34,043 bases of DNA. It comes from Nostoc sp. FACHB-973. Lineage in GTDB: Bacteria > Cyanobacteriota > Cyanobacteriia > Cyanobacteriales > Nostocaceae. The DNA lies in NCBI RefSeq assembly GCF_014698115.1, contig NZ_JACJSJ010000090.1:1-34043 (forward strand), in the 5' to 3' direction. The notes below the pieces were generated by a model. That model was given only the letters and a program-made list of their open reading frames with translations. It had not been told where the DNA came from and searched no databases. The position numbers were made by a program, and so were the translations under genes. This document shows positions 1-9,400 of this stretch, one piece after another (position 1 is the stretch's first letter; each line of letters begins with the position of its first letter).

Positions 1-111
1 TCTAATTACTTCTGCTCTGTCTTTAACTTTCTGCGGTACATCTGCCGTTCTCAGGTTGAACAAAGTTCTATCTTGCTCACGAGTCAGAAATACCCTTAAA
101 CGGCTGCCCAT
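1..111 (-). CDS. IS630-family transposase, N-terminal fragment (runs off left edge)
   Basis: Read on the minus strand, an ATG at 111 opens a frame that stays open to base 1 (37 codons). It begins MGSRLRVFLTREQDRTLFNL and continues into a VPQKVKDRAEVIR-like segment. This matches the start of the N-terminal helix-turn-helix of IS630-type transposases, typically an 'L(T/S)xEE(R/D)xxLxxLxxxxxxPxxxxxRAxxxxL' pattern. Family knowledge: these are DDE transposases of Tc1/mariner type that insert at TA. The catalytic domain would lie outside the window, so intactness cannot be judged. The element's outer end should fall between 112 and about 190, where the neighbouring tnpB homology begins. The assignment rests on a short segment remembered from the family, not on a search. 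Confidence 0.65.
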   Translation of the reverse strand, partial: MGSRLRVFLTREQDRTLFNLRTADVPQKVKDRAEVIR

Positions 112-162
112 ACCCTGTTACCTTGGTAGACACATTTATGTATTTACTTATCTTTACACAGT

Positions 163-921
163 TTGGTTTTTTCACCTTGTTCTACTTATCTTGAGCTTGT
201 CTACAAACTTTCGACCATCCAGTCTGATGTGGATTTCAAGAAATGTCTTGGTATAGACCCAGGACTCAATAACTGGTTAACCTGTGTCAGCAATGTTGGC
301 ACATCTTTAATAGTAGATGGATTACATCTTAAAAGCTTGAATCAATGGTACAACAAACGAGTATCTGTTTTAAAAGAAAATCAGCCTCAAGGATTCTGGT
401 CTAAACAATTAGCTCTCATTACCGAAAAGCGAAATAGACAAGTTAGGGATGCTGTTAATAAAGCTGCCCGACTGATCTTAAATCACTGCCTTGAAAACAA
501 AATAGGAACAATCGTTTTCGGATGGAATGAAGGTCAGCGCCAAAATATTAATCTTGGCAGTAAGACTAATCAAAAGTTTGTGCAAATTCCTACTGCTAGG
601 TTGAAAGATAGAATCGCTCAACTCTGTCAACAATACGGATTAAGGTTTGAGGAAACTGAAGAAAGTTACACCAGCAAGGCGAGTTTTTTAGACTCTGATT
701 TGCTACCTACGTTCGGTGAAAAACCTGAAGGGTGGCAAGAGTCTGGTAAGCGAGTTAAGCGTGGTTTGTACGCTTGTGCAAATGGTACAAAAATAAATGC
801 TGACTGCAACGGCGCAGCAAATATTTTAAGAAAAGTAGCGGTGAAGCTTGGGCTAGACTTAAGCAGAATCAGTAGCGGCGATTTGATAGCGCCTTTAAGA
901 ATTCGGTTCTGGATTTCTTAA
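163..921 (+). pseudogene. tnpB: TnpB (IS200/IS605-type RNA-guided nuclease), N-terminally truncated
   Basis: The open frame carries the C-terminal RuvC-like half of a cyanobacterial TnpB. It shows CLGIDPGLNNW (first catalytic Asp, D32 of this frame), IVFGWNEGQRQNINLGS, an EESYTSKASFLD block (candidate catalytic Glu E166/E167) and INADCNGAANI (last Asp, D214). Full-length members are about 400 residues, so roughly the first 40% is missing. The apparent start at 163 is a TTG inside unrelated sequence, and recognisable homology begins near 187-235. The N-terminal part was probably cut off by the IS630-type element to the left. The zinc-ribbon CxxC pairs seen in many TnpBs are absent between the ESYTS block and the last Asp. 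Loss of the N-terminal nucleic-acid-binding part implies no activity from this copy alone. Confidence 0.8.
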
Positions 922-925
922 GAAT

Positions 926-948
926 CCCCATCCGCCTATGCGGTGGGG
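926..948 (+). repeat. Hairpin at the 3' end of the tnpB element
   Basis: Five bases after the tnpB stop, arms CCCCA/TGGGG and CCGC/GCGG form a stem with one bulged T and a 4-nt loop (CTAT). A subterminal hairpin just downstream of tnpB is typical of the right end of IS200/IS605-type elements, where it is recognised by TnpA and overlaps the 3' end of the guide (omega/re) RNA. No tnpA is present in the window. The right boundary is probably within the bases following GGGGAGTATCAA. Confidence 0.6.
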
Positions 949-985
949 AGTATCAATTACTCAAAACCTTACAGCAATTTTCAGG

Positions 986-1069
986 TATAGCAAGGGACTG
1001 GGTGAAAAGTCTTTTTGTGTCTAGGTTTTACCATCTGTTAATGTCCTAACCACCAAGGCTTTTGCTATA
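986..1069. repeat. MITE-like element, copy 1 (84 bp)
   Basis: The element starts TATAGCAAGGGACTG and ends AAGGCTTTTGCTATA, so the termini are inverted (TATAGCAA/TTGCTATA). Its reverse complement recurs at 3190-3294 with near-identical sequence. This copy has a single CAGTCCC heptamer (on the minus strand), whereas the other copy has four, which accounts exactly for the 21-bp length difference. No ORF is inside. It is probably a non-autonomous mobile repeat. Confidence 0.75.
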
Positions 1070-1081
1070 AATAGACCACGT

Positions 1082-1111
1082 TGTAGGGTAGCACAGCTGT
1101 GCTACCCTACA
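1082..1111. repeat. 30-bp perfect palindrome upstream of ndhD
   Basis: The arm TGTAGGGTAGCACAG is followed at once by its exact reverse complement. It belongs to the small palindromic repeats that are dispersed in intergenic DNA of filamentous cyanobacteria. It lies 135 bp upstream of the ndhD start. Either strand of a transcript through it would fold as a 15-bp stem. Confidence 0.8.
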
Positions 1112-1246
1112 GGGGATTGTGGTTCAAATAGATCAAAGCACTTATAGATTCGGTCTATGTATAACTAGGCTAAAGACTTATGAAGAGATTGTTACAAAGT
1201 TTAGTAAAATGACATCATCCACAGAAAAGTATTATTTTTTACTCAT

Positions 1247-2938
1247 ATGATGATGGCGGATCAATTTCCCTGGCTTACCGCAATTGTCTTGCTACCACTT
1301 ATTGCTTCGCTGCTCATCCCTGTGCTGCCTGACAAAGACGGTAAGAGTGTACGTTGGTATGCACTAGGTGTAGGTATTGCAGACTTTGCCTTGATGTGTT
1401 ACGCCTTTTGGAAGCATTACGATGCCAGCAGTGCTAGTTTTCAACTCGTGGAGAACTATGCCTGGGTGCCTCAGTTAGGACTCAACTGGGCAGTATCAAT
1501 CGATGGACTTTCTTTTCCCCTTGTGCTTCTAGCAGGATTTGTCACCACACTCTCGATTTTTTCAGCTTGGCAAGTTAATCACCGCCCCCGCCTCTTCTAT
1601 TTTCTAATGCTTGTGCTGTATTCGGCACAAGTAGGCGTGTTCGTTGCCAAAGACTTGCTACTATTTTTCATCATGTGGGAAGTAGAGCTAATTCCCGTAT
1701 ATCTACTAGTGTGCATTTGGGGTGGACAGAGACGCCGCTACGCAGCTACAAAATTTCTGCTTTATACAGCAGCAGCTTCAATATTTATTCTAGTGGCAGC
1801 CCTGGCAATGGGTCTATACGGCGGCGGTAATATGTCTTTTGATATAACCGAACTTGCGATGAAGGAATACCCGCTTGGTCTACAATTGCTGCTTTATGCA
1901 GGGTTGTTGATTGCATTTGGTGTCAAACTCGCTGTTTTCCCCATGCACACTTGGTTGCCTGATGCTCACGGAGAAGCATCTTCTCCTGTGTCGATGATTT
2001 TGGCCGGCGTTTTACTCAAAATGGGCGGCTACGGGCTGATTCGCCTAAATCTTGAGATGCTCCCTGATGCACACATTTATTTTGCACCAGTTCTAGCCAT
2101 TCTGGGCGTTGTCAACATTATCTATGGTGCATTGAACTCCTTTGCTCAGACTAATATGAAACGGCGTTTGGCTTATTCCTCGATTTCACATATGGGATTT
2201 GTACTGCTGGGTATTGCGTCCTTCACTGATTTGGGAATCAACGGCGCGATGTTACAGATGATCTCGCATGGTTTGATTGCATCGGTGCTGTTCTTCTTGG
2301 CGGGTGTTACTTACGATCGCACCCACACTATGATAATGAAAGACATGGGTGGTATTGGCCAAGCCATGCCCAAAGTATTTGCTCTGTTTACAATCTCAGC
2401 GATGGCATCTCTGGCTCTCCCCGGTATGAGCGGCTTTGCTGGCGAACTCTCGGTTTTCCTCGGTATCACAACCAGTGATGTTTACAGTTCAACTTTCTCC
2501 ACTGTAACGGTTTTTCTCGCCGCAGTCGGAGTCATCCTCACACCTATCTATCTACTTTCCATGCTGCGAGAGGTATTTTATGGTAAAGATGCAGCACTTC
2601 TATGCGACATTAATAACGCAGGTTCGGAAAATCAAGAAGATGAGGGAACAGTTTGTTTTGGTACAGACTGCCTCGTGCCAGAAGATGCAGTCTACGACGA
2701 TGCTAGACCACGTGAAGTGTTTATCGCTGCCTGTTTTCTGTTGATGATTATTGGCATTGGTTTGTATCCTAAGATGGCGATGCAGATGTACGATGTGAAG
2801 ACTGTCGCAGTTAATGCTCATATTCGCCAGTCTTATGCTGTTGTTTCCCAAACAAATCCTCAGATTTATGCGAATAGATTGTCGGTTCCAAAAATCTCAG
2901 ACACTGAGCTAACACCCATTTTAGGAACTTTGAAGTAA
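1247..2938 (+). CDS. ndhD: NAD(P)H-quinone oxidoreductase chain 4 (NdhD, NDH-1 subunit)
   Basis: This is a proton-pumping membrane subunit of the cyanobacterial NDH-1 complex in thylakoid and plasma membrane, homologous to NuoM and antiporter-type subunits. The 563 residues form about 14 hydrophobic segments. Signature blocks are MWEVELIPVYLL (conserved membrane Glu), FGVKLAVFPMHTWLPDAHGEA (Lys plus quinone-oxidoreductase signature), LLKMGGYGLIR and NMKRRLAYSSISHMGF. Residues about 450-485 form a hydrophilic loop with three Cys (CDIN..., TVCFGTDC), as I recall for NdhD1-type sequences. Three ATGs in a row (1247, 1250, 1253) leave the exact start open; homologues usually begin a few residues before QFPWLT, so 1250 or 1253 is as likely. 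No ndhF or other ndh gene adjoins it, so it stands alone between two inverted MITE-like copies. Confidence 0.95.
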   Translation: MMMADQFPWLTAIVLLPLIASLLIPVLPDKDGKSVRWYALGVGIADFALMCYAFWKHYDASSASFQLVENYAWVPQLGLNWAVSIDGLSFPLVLLAGFVTTLSIFSAWQVNHRPRLFYFLMLVLYSAQVGVFVAKDLLLFFIMWEVELIPVYLLVCIWGGQRRRYAATKFLLYTAAASIFILVAALAMGLYGGGNMSFDITELAMKEYPLGLQLLLYAGLLIAFGVKLAVFPMHTWLPDAHGEASSPVSMILAGVLLKMGGYGLIRLNLEMLPDAHIYFAPVLAILGVVNIIYGALNSFAQTNMKRRLAYSSISHMGFVLLGIASFTDLGINGAMLQMISHGLIASVLFFLAGVTYDRTHTMIMKDMGGIGQAMPKVFALFTISAMASLALPGMSGFAGELSVFLGITTSDVYSSTFSTVTVFLAAVGVILTPIYLLSMLREVFYGKDAALLCDINNAGSENQEDEGTVCFGTDCLVPEDAVYDDARPREVFIAACFLLMIIGIGLYPKMAMQMYDVKTVAVNAHIRQSYAVVSQTNPQIYANRLSVPKISDTELTPILGTLK

Positions 2939-2945
2939 CCTGGTG

Positions 2946-3095
2946 CATTGCTCTTTTCCACGGAAAAGGGCGTTGGTGAATTGCGGTATGAATCCAGGTG
3001 TAGAGACGTTGCAATGCAACGTCTCTACAAGAATTTTGATATCATGCACAATCGTTTTCATACATGAAATCAGCAACGCCCGGAAAAGAGCAATG
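2946..3095. repeat. Small element with imperfect inverted ends, interrupted by a palindrome
   Basis: The 30 bases at 2946-2975 (CATTGCTCTTTTCC, then ACGGAAAA, then GGGCGTTG) reappear inverted at 3074-3095 as CAACGCCC followed by GGAAAAGAGCAATG. Eight internal bases are missing from the second arm. Between the arms lies a second, perfect palindrome (3000-3028). The arrangement resembles a MITE-like element into which another palindromic repeat has inserted. It starts just after the ndhD stop codon. Confidence 0.55.
3000..3028. repeat. 29-bp palindrome (14+1+14)
   Basis: The arm GTAGAGACGTTGCA is separated by one A from its exact reverse complement. A diverged relative with core GAGACGTTACATGTAACGTCTC lies at 3347-3368, and an unrelated-sequence palindrome with the same 14+1+14 geometry is at 19831-19859. 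'TAGAGACGTT' palindromes are common dispersed repeats in Nostocales. Confidence 0.8.
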
Positions 3096-3146
3096 TTAGC
3101 GATGGGGTGCGCGATCGCTAAATTCGAGAACTTATAGTAAAAATTA

Positions 3147-3180
3147 GGGTGAGCAAACATTTGCCTACCCTTTTGGTTTT
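3147..3180 (+). terminator. Candidate intrinsic terminator downstream of ndhD
   Basis: GGGT..GCAAA pairs with TTTGC..ACCC, with a two-base mismatch in the stem. It is followed directly by TTTTGGTTTTAT on the plus strand. It is about 210 bp after the ndhD stop, with only repeats in between, so it could end the ndhD transcript. The mismatched stem keeps confidence moderate. Confidence 0.4.
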
Positions 3181-3189
3181 ATATGTAAA

Positions 3190-3294
3190 TATAGCAAAAG
3201 CCTTGGTGGTTAGGACATTAACACATGATAAAACCTAGACACAAAAAGACTTTTCACCCAGTCCCCAGTCCCCAGTCCCCAGTCCCTTGCTATA
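3190..3294. repeat. MITE-like element, copy 2 (105 bp, inverted)
   Basis: This is the reverse complement of 986-1069 apart from a few substitutions and an expanded (CAGTCCC)x4 tract near its right end. It starts TATAGCAAAAGCC and ends CCCTTGCTATA. Together the two copies bracket ndhD in opposite orientations. The heptamer expansion is of the STRR type known from heterocystous cyanobacteria. Confidence 0.75.
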
Positions 3295-3346
3295 TATAGA
3301 GCGATTGCAGGACGATGCAACTCAATACTTATCGGTTAAAAGTGTG

Positions 3347-3368
3347 GAGACGTTACATGTAACGTCTC
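3347..3368. repeat. 22-bp palindrome related to 3000-3028
   Basis: GAGACGTTACA is followed by its reverse complement TGTAACGTCTC. It lies 120 bp beyond the stop of the 1988-residue gene (minus strand) and could form a stem in its 3' transcript. No T-tract follows, so termination is uncertain. Confidence 0.65.
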
Positions 3369-3413
3369 TACAAGGTTTTCGGTTTACGAATTTGCTTAAC
3401 CGAACAGTATTGC

Positions 3414-3444
3414 GATGCAACTTAGTTGTAGGTCGATGCATCTT
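3414..3444. repeat. Degenerate copy of the 21-bp repeat found at 10290-10478
   Basis: GATGCAACTTAGTTGTAGG followed by TCGATGCATCTT matches about one and a half units of the tandem array at 10290-10478 (GATGCAACTAAGTTGCAGG, TCGATGCATCAA) with a few substitutions. A further fragment, GACGATGCAACTCAA, lies at 3311-3325. It is flanked by direct repeats GAACAGTATTGCGA (3402-3415) and GAACTGTATTGCGA (3450-3463). Confidence 0.5.
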
Positions 3445-3487
3445 AACTGAACTGTATTGCGACTAATGATCAGAAAGGGCAGTAACA

Positions 3488-6400
3488 CTAAAGCGTGACG
3501 AAATTAGCAGCAGTCAGTGTCGTAGTATTAATACCAGTCAGCGTTGCCAAAATCTCATTCGTAGAAGTCACCAGAATATTGCTACCTGAGAAACTTAATT
3601 GCCCGAAGCTCAAGCCATTATACAGCCCGATCAAATCTGAACCCTTACCGAAGTCAGTAATGGTATCAGTGCCATCGCCAGCAGCAAAGGCAAATGTATC
3701 GTTACCGTTGTCACCTGTGAGGATATCACTGCCAAGACCACCATAGAGGATATCGTTGCCATTACCACCCAAAAGGGTATCGTTGCCAGTACCCCCATTC
3801 ATGAAGCCATCTCCATACAAGATATCGTTACCATTACCGCCATTGATGATATCGTTACCGGCACCGCCGTTGATGGTGTCGTTACCATTACCGCCGCTGA
3901 TGGAGTCGTTACCCGCAGCACCGATGATGGAGTCGTTACCAGTACCGCCTACAATGTTGCCACCGACAGCCACAGTAACGGTAGCAGTAGCAGTGAGACT
4001 ACCATCGCTGAGGGTGTAGTTAAAGCTGCCATTACCAGTAAATCCAGTAATTGGGGTAAAGAGAACGAAGTCATCTGCGGTGTTGCTAGGGGTGCCGTTA
4101 TTATTAAGGATGGCATTACCGTTGGCAACACCGCTAACAGAGGTGATGCTAAGGGAGTCGCCGTTAGGATCGGTATCGTTAGCTAGTAAGGTACTGACTG
4201 GAATGCTGACGGCAGTATTAAAGGCAGTGGTAGCACTGTCGTTTACAGCAACAGGAGTGCCTGCTAAACCAACAGGGACGAATCGAATGAAGTCCAAGCG
4301 GGCAGCTTCGCCTTGATTCTCAAAGCCTGTAATCGTAAAACTATTACCATTAGTGATGGTTAGATTGCTGCCCAAGAGCCGTTCTACTTTCGTGTTCTGA
4401 CTAGGAGCATTAGCGTTAAAATCTTGATTGAGCAGGATAGAGCCAACGGCATTGCCCTGCTGGGTCAGTGTAAATGTAGATTGACCATCGTTTTCATCAA
4501 AAGTGCCGATAATCAAGTTATACAGACCGGAGGGACCATTAAAGGTGAAGGTGGCAGTGCCGACTTCGTTATCACTTCCGTTAATCAGAGTTAGCATTGA
4601 GCCACCTTCAGCGATCGCATTATTCTCAATTCGATAGCCGGTGATATTGGTCAGGCTTTCAGCTTGGATGGTGATTGGCACATCCGTCACACCCGCGATG
4701 TTAACGGTGACAGTGGCTGTGCTAGTACCACCTTTGCCATCAGATACTGTGTAGGTAAAGCTATCAGTGGCTGTCTGCCCATTATTCAAGGACTCAAATG
4801 CCCGGTTGGGGTTGTAGCTGAAGGTGCCATTGCCATTGTTGGTGACTAAACCTAATGTGCCAGTGGTGTTGAGATTAGTAACTGTCAGCACATCACTGCT
4901 ATCGACATCAGTATCATTGCTGAGGACATTAGCGGTGGTGAAGGCGTTGTCTTCATCGGTGCTGAAACCGATACCACTGTTATTGTTGGCGATCGGTGCA
5001 TCGTTGACACCGTTGATGGTGACGACAATGTTTTGCGTAGCTGTGCCGTCAATAGAGGTAACAGTAAAGGTTTCAGCTTTAGTTTGACCAGCACCTAAGA
5101 ATTGCACTGCACTGTTAGCAACGCTGTAACTGTAAGCTCCGGCACTGGTGATGCTTAAGCTACCGAGATTACCTATGGCGGAAGTGACCGTGGTGTTGAA
5201 GACACTTTCATTTGTATCAACATCGGTGACGGTGAGAGAACCTGTCGCGGTGAGATTGGGGGTAGCTGTATCTTCGGTAACTACTGCTGTAGCTGTGCCT
5301 GTAATAGTGGCTACATCGTTGACACCGTTGATAGTCAGGTTAACCGTTGCTGTGCTAGTGCCGCCCTTGCCATTATCGCTAGCTGTGTAAGTGAAGCTGT
5401 CGCTGGCAGTAGCTTCCACACCCAAAGACTCAAATTGACCGTTGGGGTTATAGTTAAAAGTGCCATTGGCGTTGAGAGTAAGTAGCGCCCCAGAAGCTAG
5501 GGTAATTGGTGTACCGACTGTGACACTGTTGCCATTAACTTTAATCACACTCAAGCTGTCGCCATTAGCATCAGTGTCATTCCCCAAGACGTTGATGTTG
5601 ACAGCAGTATTTTCATTAGTGCTAGCAGTATCATTGGCGGCAACAGGGGGGATAAAAGGCGATTCATAAGCGCCAATATCCACATTACCGCCAATGATGC
5701 GAAGTTCACCCCGTTGGTCGGTAGTGACACCAGAAGGGATGAGGGCATTGTCTCCCGCGTTGATAGCAGCCGAAGCAATAACTAAAGCGTGAGTTTGCGT
5801 CGCACCGCCATTATCAGCGAGGGGAGCAAGGACTTGATTGATATCGGTAATGCCAGCCGAGGCGAAGGTAATATCGCTGCCTGTGCCAATCGTACCGGAT
5901 GCACCAGTGAGGCTACCAATCAGGTTATTGCCATCGCCTGTTACTTCACCGAAAATATCACTGCCAGTATTGCCAGCGATGATGGTGTTTTGGGCGGTGA
6001 CGATGCCCCCATTTGTTGTGAATAGACCGCCAACAATGTTACCGCTGTTATTGGTAATAGTACTGTTGGTAATCGTAGCTGTTGCTCCTACGTTAGCGAT
6101 GCCACCGCTGTAATAACCAAAATTACCAGAGATGGTGCTGTTGGTAATCGTAGCTGTTCCGAAGTTAACGATGCTGCCGACAAATCCGGTATTACCAGAG
6201 ATGGTGCTTTTGTTGATGGTCAGGTTTTCTGCATTGATGATACCACCAGCGAAACCATTGCCAGCAGTAATTGTCAGTTTGTTAATGGCTACGGCAATTT
6301 GATTGCTACTATCGCTATCATCTACCACGAAAACAGTAGAGGTATTGTTACCACTAATACTGAGGTTGCTTGCTTCTAGTCCGTTAATAGTCAGGGCTTT

Positions 6401-9400
6401 GGTAATGACTAATTCCCCAGAAGTTAGGGTAATGGTATCGGGAGTACCATCGGCAAAGACGGAATCTGTGGAGGTATCAAAGGTGATTGTATCTGCGTCG
6501 GGATTGGCATTAGCGTTGAGAATGGCTTGCCGCAAGGAACCTTCGCCGGAATCGTTGGTGTTGGTGACAACAGTACCGTTGCCTGGAATGGTTACAGTGG
6601 CAGTATTATTCGTGGGTGTATAACCTGTACCAGTTTCCAGGTTGAGCTTGAGGGTTTCGTCTGCTTCTGACAATGCTCCGTCAACAATGGCACTTAAATC
6701 AATATCAAGAAAGCTTTGTCCATCGGTAAATGTCGCCGTCAAGTTGTTGCCAGAAATATTGACGCTGCCACCACTGAGGGTATAGTCGTTAGTAGAAGCC
6801 GTGCTGCTGCCATCAATGCTCAAATTGACAGTTAAATCACCATTGGTGTTAACGCGAGTCAAGCGGAAGACACCGTTGCTGCCCCCTTCATTGGCTGTTG
6901 GTGTTAGTGCTGCGATGCCCAGTCCGTTAATTACGCCGTAAACATCATTGTTATTGCTGAATGTCCCCGCATCGTCAGCCGCACTGTTGCCACTGTAGGT
7001 AGGGAGCAACGCTTGAGGATTGCCGTTAGAAATGACGGTAGCAAGGGTGGTGGGCATTCCTTGGTTATTGCCGTTGGTATTGGTGGTGGACTGCATGATG
7101 AAGATTGCCCCACCTAAGCCTTGACCTGGGTTATTCCCTGTACCGCCTGTAGCAGTATTGTTCGTAAAGCTGGTGTCTTGGAGGGTTAAAGAGCCACTGC
7201 GGACAAAAATACCACCCCCCATGCCAGCACCACCACCGCCATTCGTACCACCGCCGAAGCCGCCATCGCCACCATAGCTGCCCTGAGCGCCGCCACCCCC
7301 ATAACCGCCATTGCCAGCAATGTTAGAGCCGTAGTAGCCGAAGCCCCCACCGCCGCCAAAGCCGCCTGCGCCGCCCTGGCTATAAGCTAAACCGCCGCCA
7401 CCGCCAAAGCCGCCGTTATAGGCGATGCCAAAGCCAAAGCCGCCGTAGTTGCCGTTGCCACCGTAGCCGCCATTACCAGAACCAAACAGTCCGCCGCCGG
7501 AGTTGCCGTTAGCATTACCACCCATACCAGCACCACCGCCGCCCAGACCACTGACACCGTGATTACCGCCTTGTGCTGCGTTATTAGTAAAGGCGACATT
7601 GGTTAAAGAAACGTTGCCATCATAGATAAACAAGCCGCCGCCCATACCAGCGCCGCCGCCGCCTGAGCCACTATCTCCGCCTTGCGCCCGTCCATTGGTG
7701 ATGGTTAAACCGGAGATACTGACGATTCCCGATTTGATGAATAAGGGGCGCACGTCGCCGTTATCGTTGATGCCGTTATCATTAGCATCGCCGCTGATGG
7801 TGTGGTTGTTACCTACAATGGTGATGTTGCTGTTAACTAGGGTTTGCATTACCCCGGTAACGCGGACATCGCTATCAATGGTAATGATGTCATCCCCTGC
7901 TAGTTGGTTCGCTTGCAGGATTGCCCAACTTAATGTCCCGACAGTATCTCCAATGCCGTTATCGTTGCCTTGGTAGACGTTTAAATTCGTCAGGTTATTG
8001 GCTGCAATGGTAACGGTAGCTGTATTGTTCGTACCATCGGCGGTGTAACCTGTACCAGTTTCCAGGTTGAGCTTGAGGGTTTCATCCCCTTCTGGCAATG
8101 CTCCGTCAACAATGGCACTTAAATCAATATCAAGAAAGCTTTGTCCAGCGGTAAATGTCGCCGTCAAGTTGTTGCCAGAAATATTGACGCTGCCACCACT
8201 GAGGGTATAGTCGTTAGTAGAAGCCGTGCTGCTGCCATCAATGCTCAAATTGACAGTTAAATCACCATTGGTGTTAACGCGAGTCAAGCGGAAGACACCG
8301 TTGCTGCCCCCTTCATTGGCTGTTGGTGTTTGTGCCGTGATGCTGACAGTGGGAGCGGCAGGTATTTGTGTGCCGTAAACATCATCGTTATTGGTGAGAG
8401 TTCCTGCATCGTTCGCCGCACTGTTGCCGCTGAAGGTAGACGAACCCACAAAATTGATCGTCCCAAGGACGGTGGGCATTCCCTGGTCATTACCGTTGGT
8501 GTTGGTGGTGGATTGCATAATGAAGATTGCCCCACCTAAACCTTGACCTGGGTTATCCCCCGTCCCACCTGTAGCCGTATTGTCAGTAAAGCTGGTGTTG
8601 TTGAGAGTTAGAGAACCACTGCGGACAAAGATACCACCCCCCAGTCCAGCACCGCCGCCGCCGCCGTTGGCGCCACCGTTGCCGCCGCCGAAGCCGCCCT
8701 GTGCGTAGCTGCCGCCGCCGCCATAACCCCCCTTCCCTTGACCATAGAAGCCGTAGCCACCACCACCGCCGAAGCCGCCACTAAAACCGATGCCGCCATA
8801 GACACCACCACCTCCTCCTCCACCGAAGCCACCAGTGCCGCTACTATAGCTTTGATACTGTCCGCCACCGCCGAAGCCGCCGTTGCTGCTGCCACCGTAG
8901 TTGCCATTGCCTCCATAACCACCATTGTTGTTAGTGCTATCGGCAAACAGTCCGCCGCCCCCGCCGCCGCCACCATTGCCAAACAGTCCGCCGCCCCCCT
9001 TACTCAGTCCACTGACACCGCTACTGCCGCCTTGTGCTACGTTATTACTAAAAGCGACATCGGTCAAAGAAACATTACCATCATAGATAAACAAACCGCC
9101 CCCTAGTCCGGCACCGCCAGCGCCTTGTCCACTATCTCCGCCTTTGGCTCGTCCGTTAGCGATAGTCAAGTCAGATATACTGACGGTTCCCGACAGAATG
9201 AATAAGGAGCGCACGTCGCCATTGTCGTTGATGCCGTTATTATTGGCATCGCCGCTAAGGGTGTGGTTGTTGCCCACAATGGTGATGTTGCTGTTCACTA
9301 AGGTTTTCATTACCCCGGTAACGCGGACATCGCTATCAATGGTAATAGTGTCATCCCCTGCTAGTTGGTTCGCTTGCAGGATTGCATAACTGAGGGTGCC

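Noticed and set aside
56..256. Plus-strand 66-codon frame at the left edge
   Set aside because: It is hydrophobic but antisense to the IS630-type start and overlaps the tnpB remnant in another frame.
8608..9106. Ala/Val-rich and Ala/Thr-rich frames of about 120 codons opposite or beside the Gly-rich region
   Set aside because: GC-rich Gly codons read in other frames give Ala, Val and Thr strings. They lie fully inside the giant gene and have no family features.
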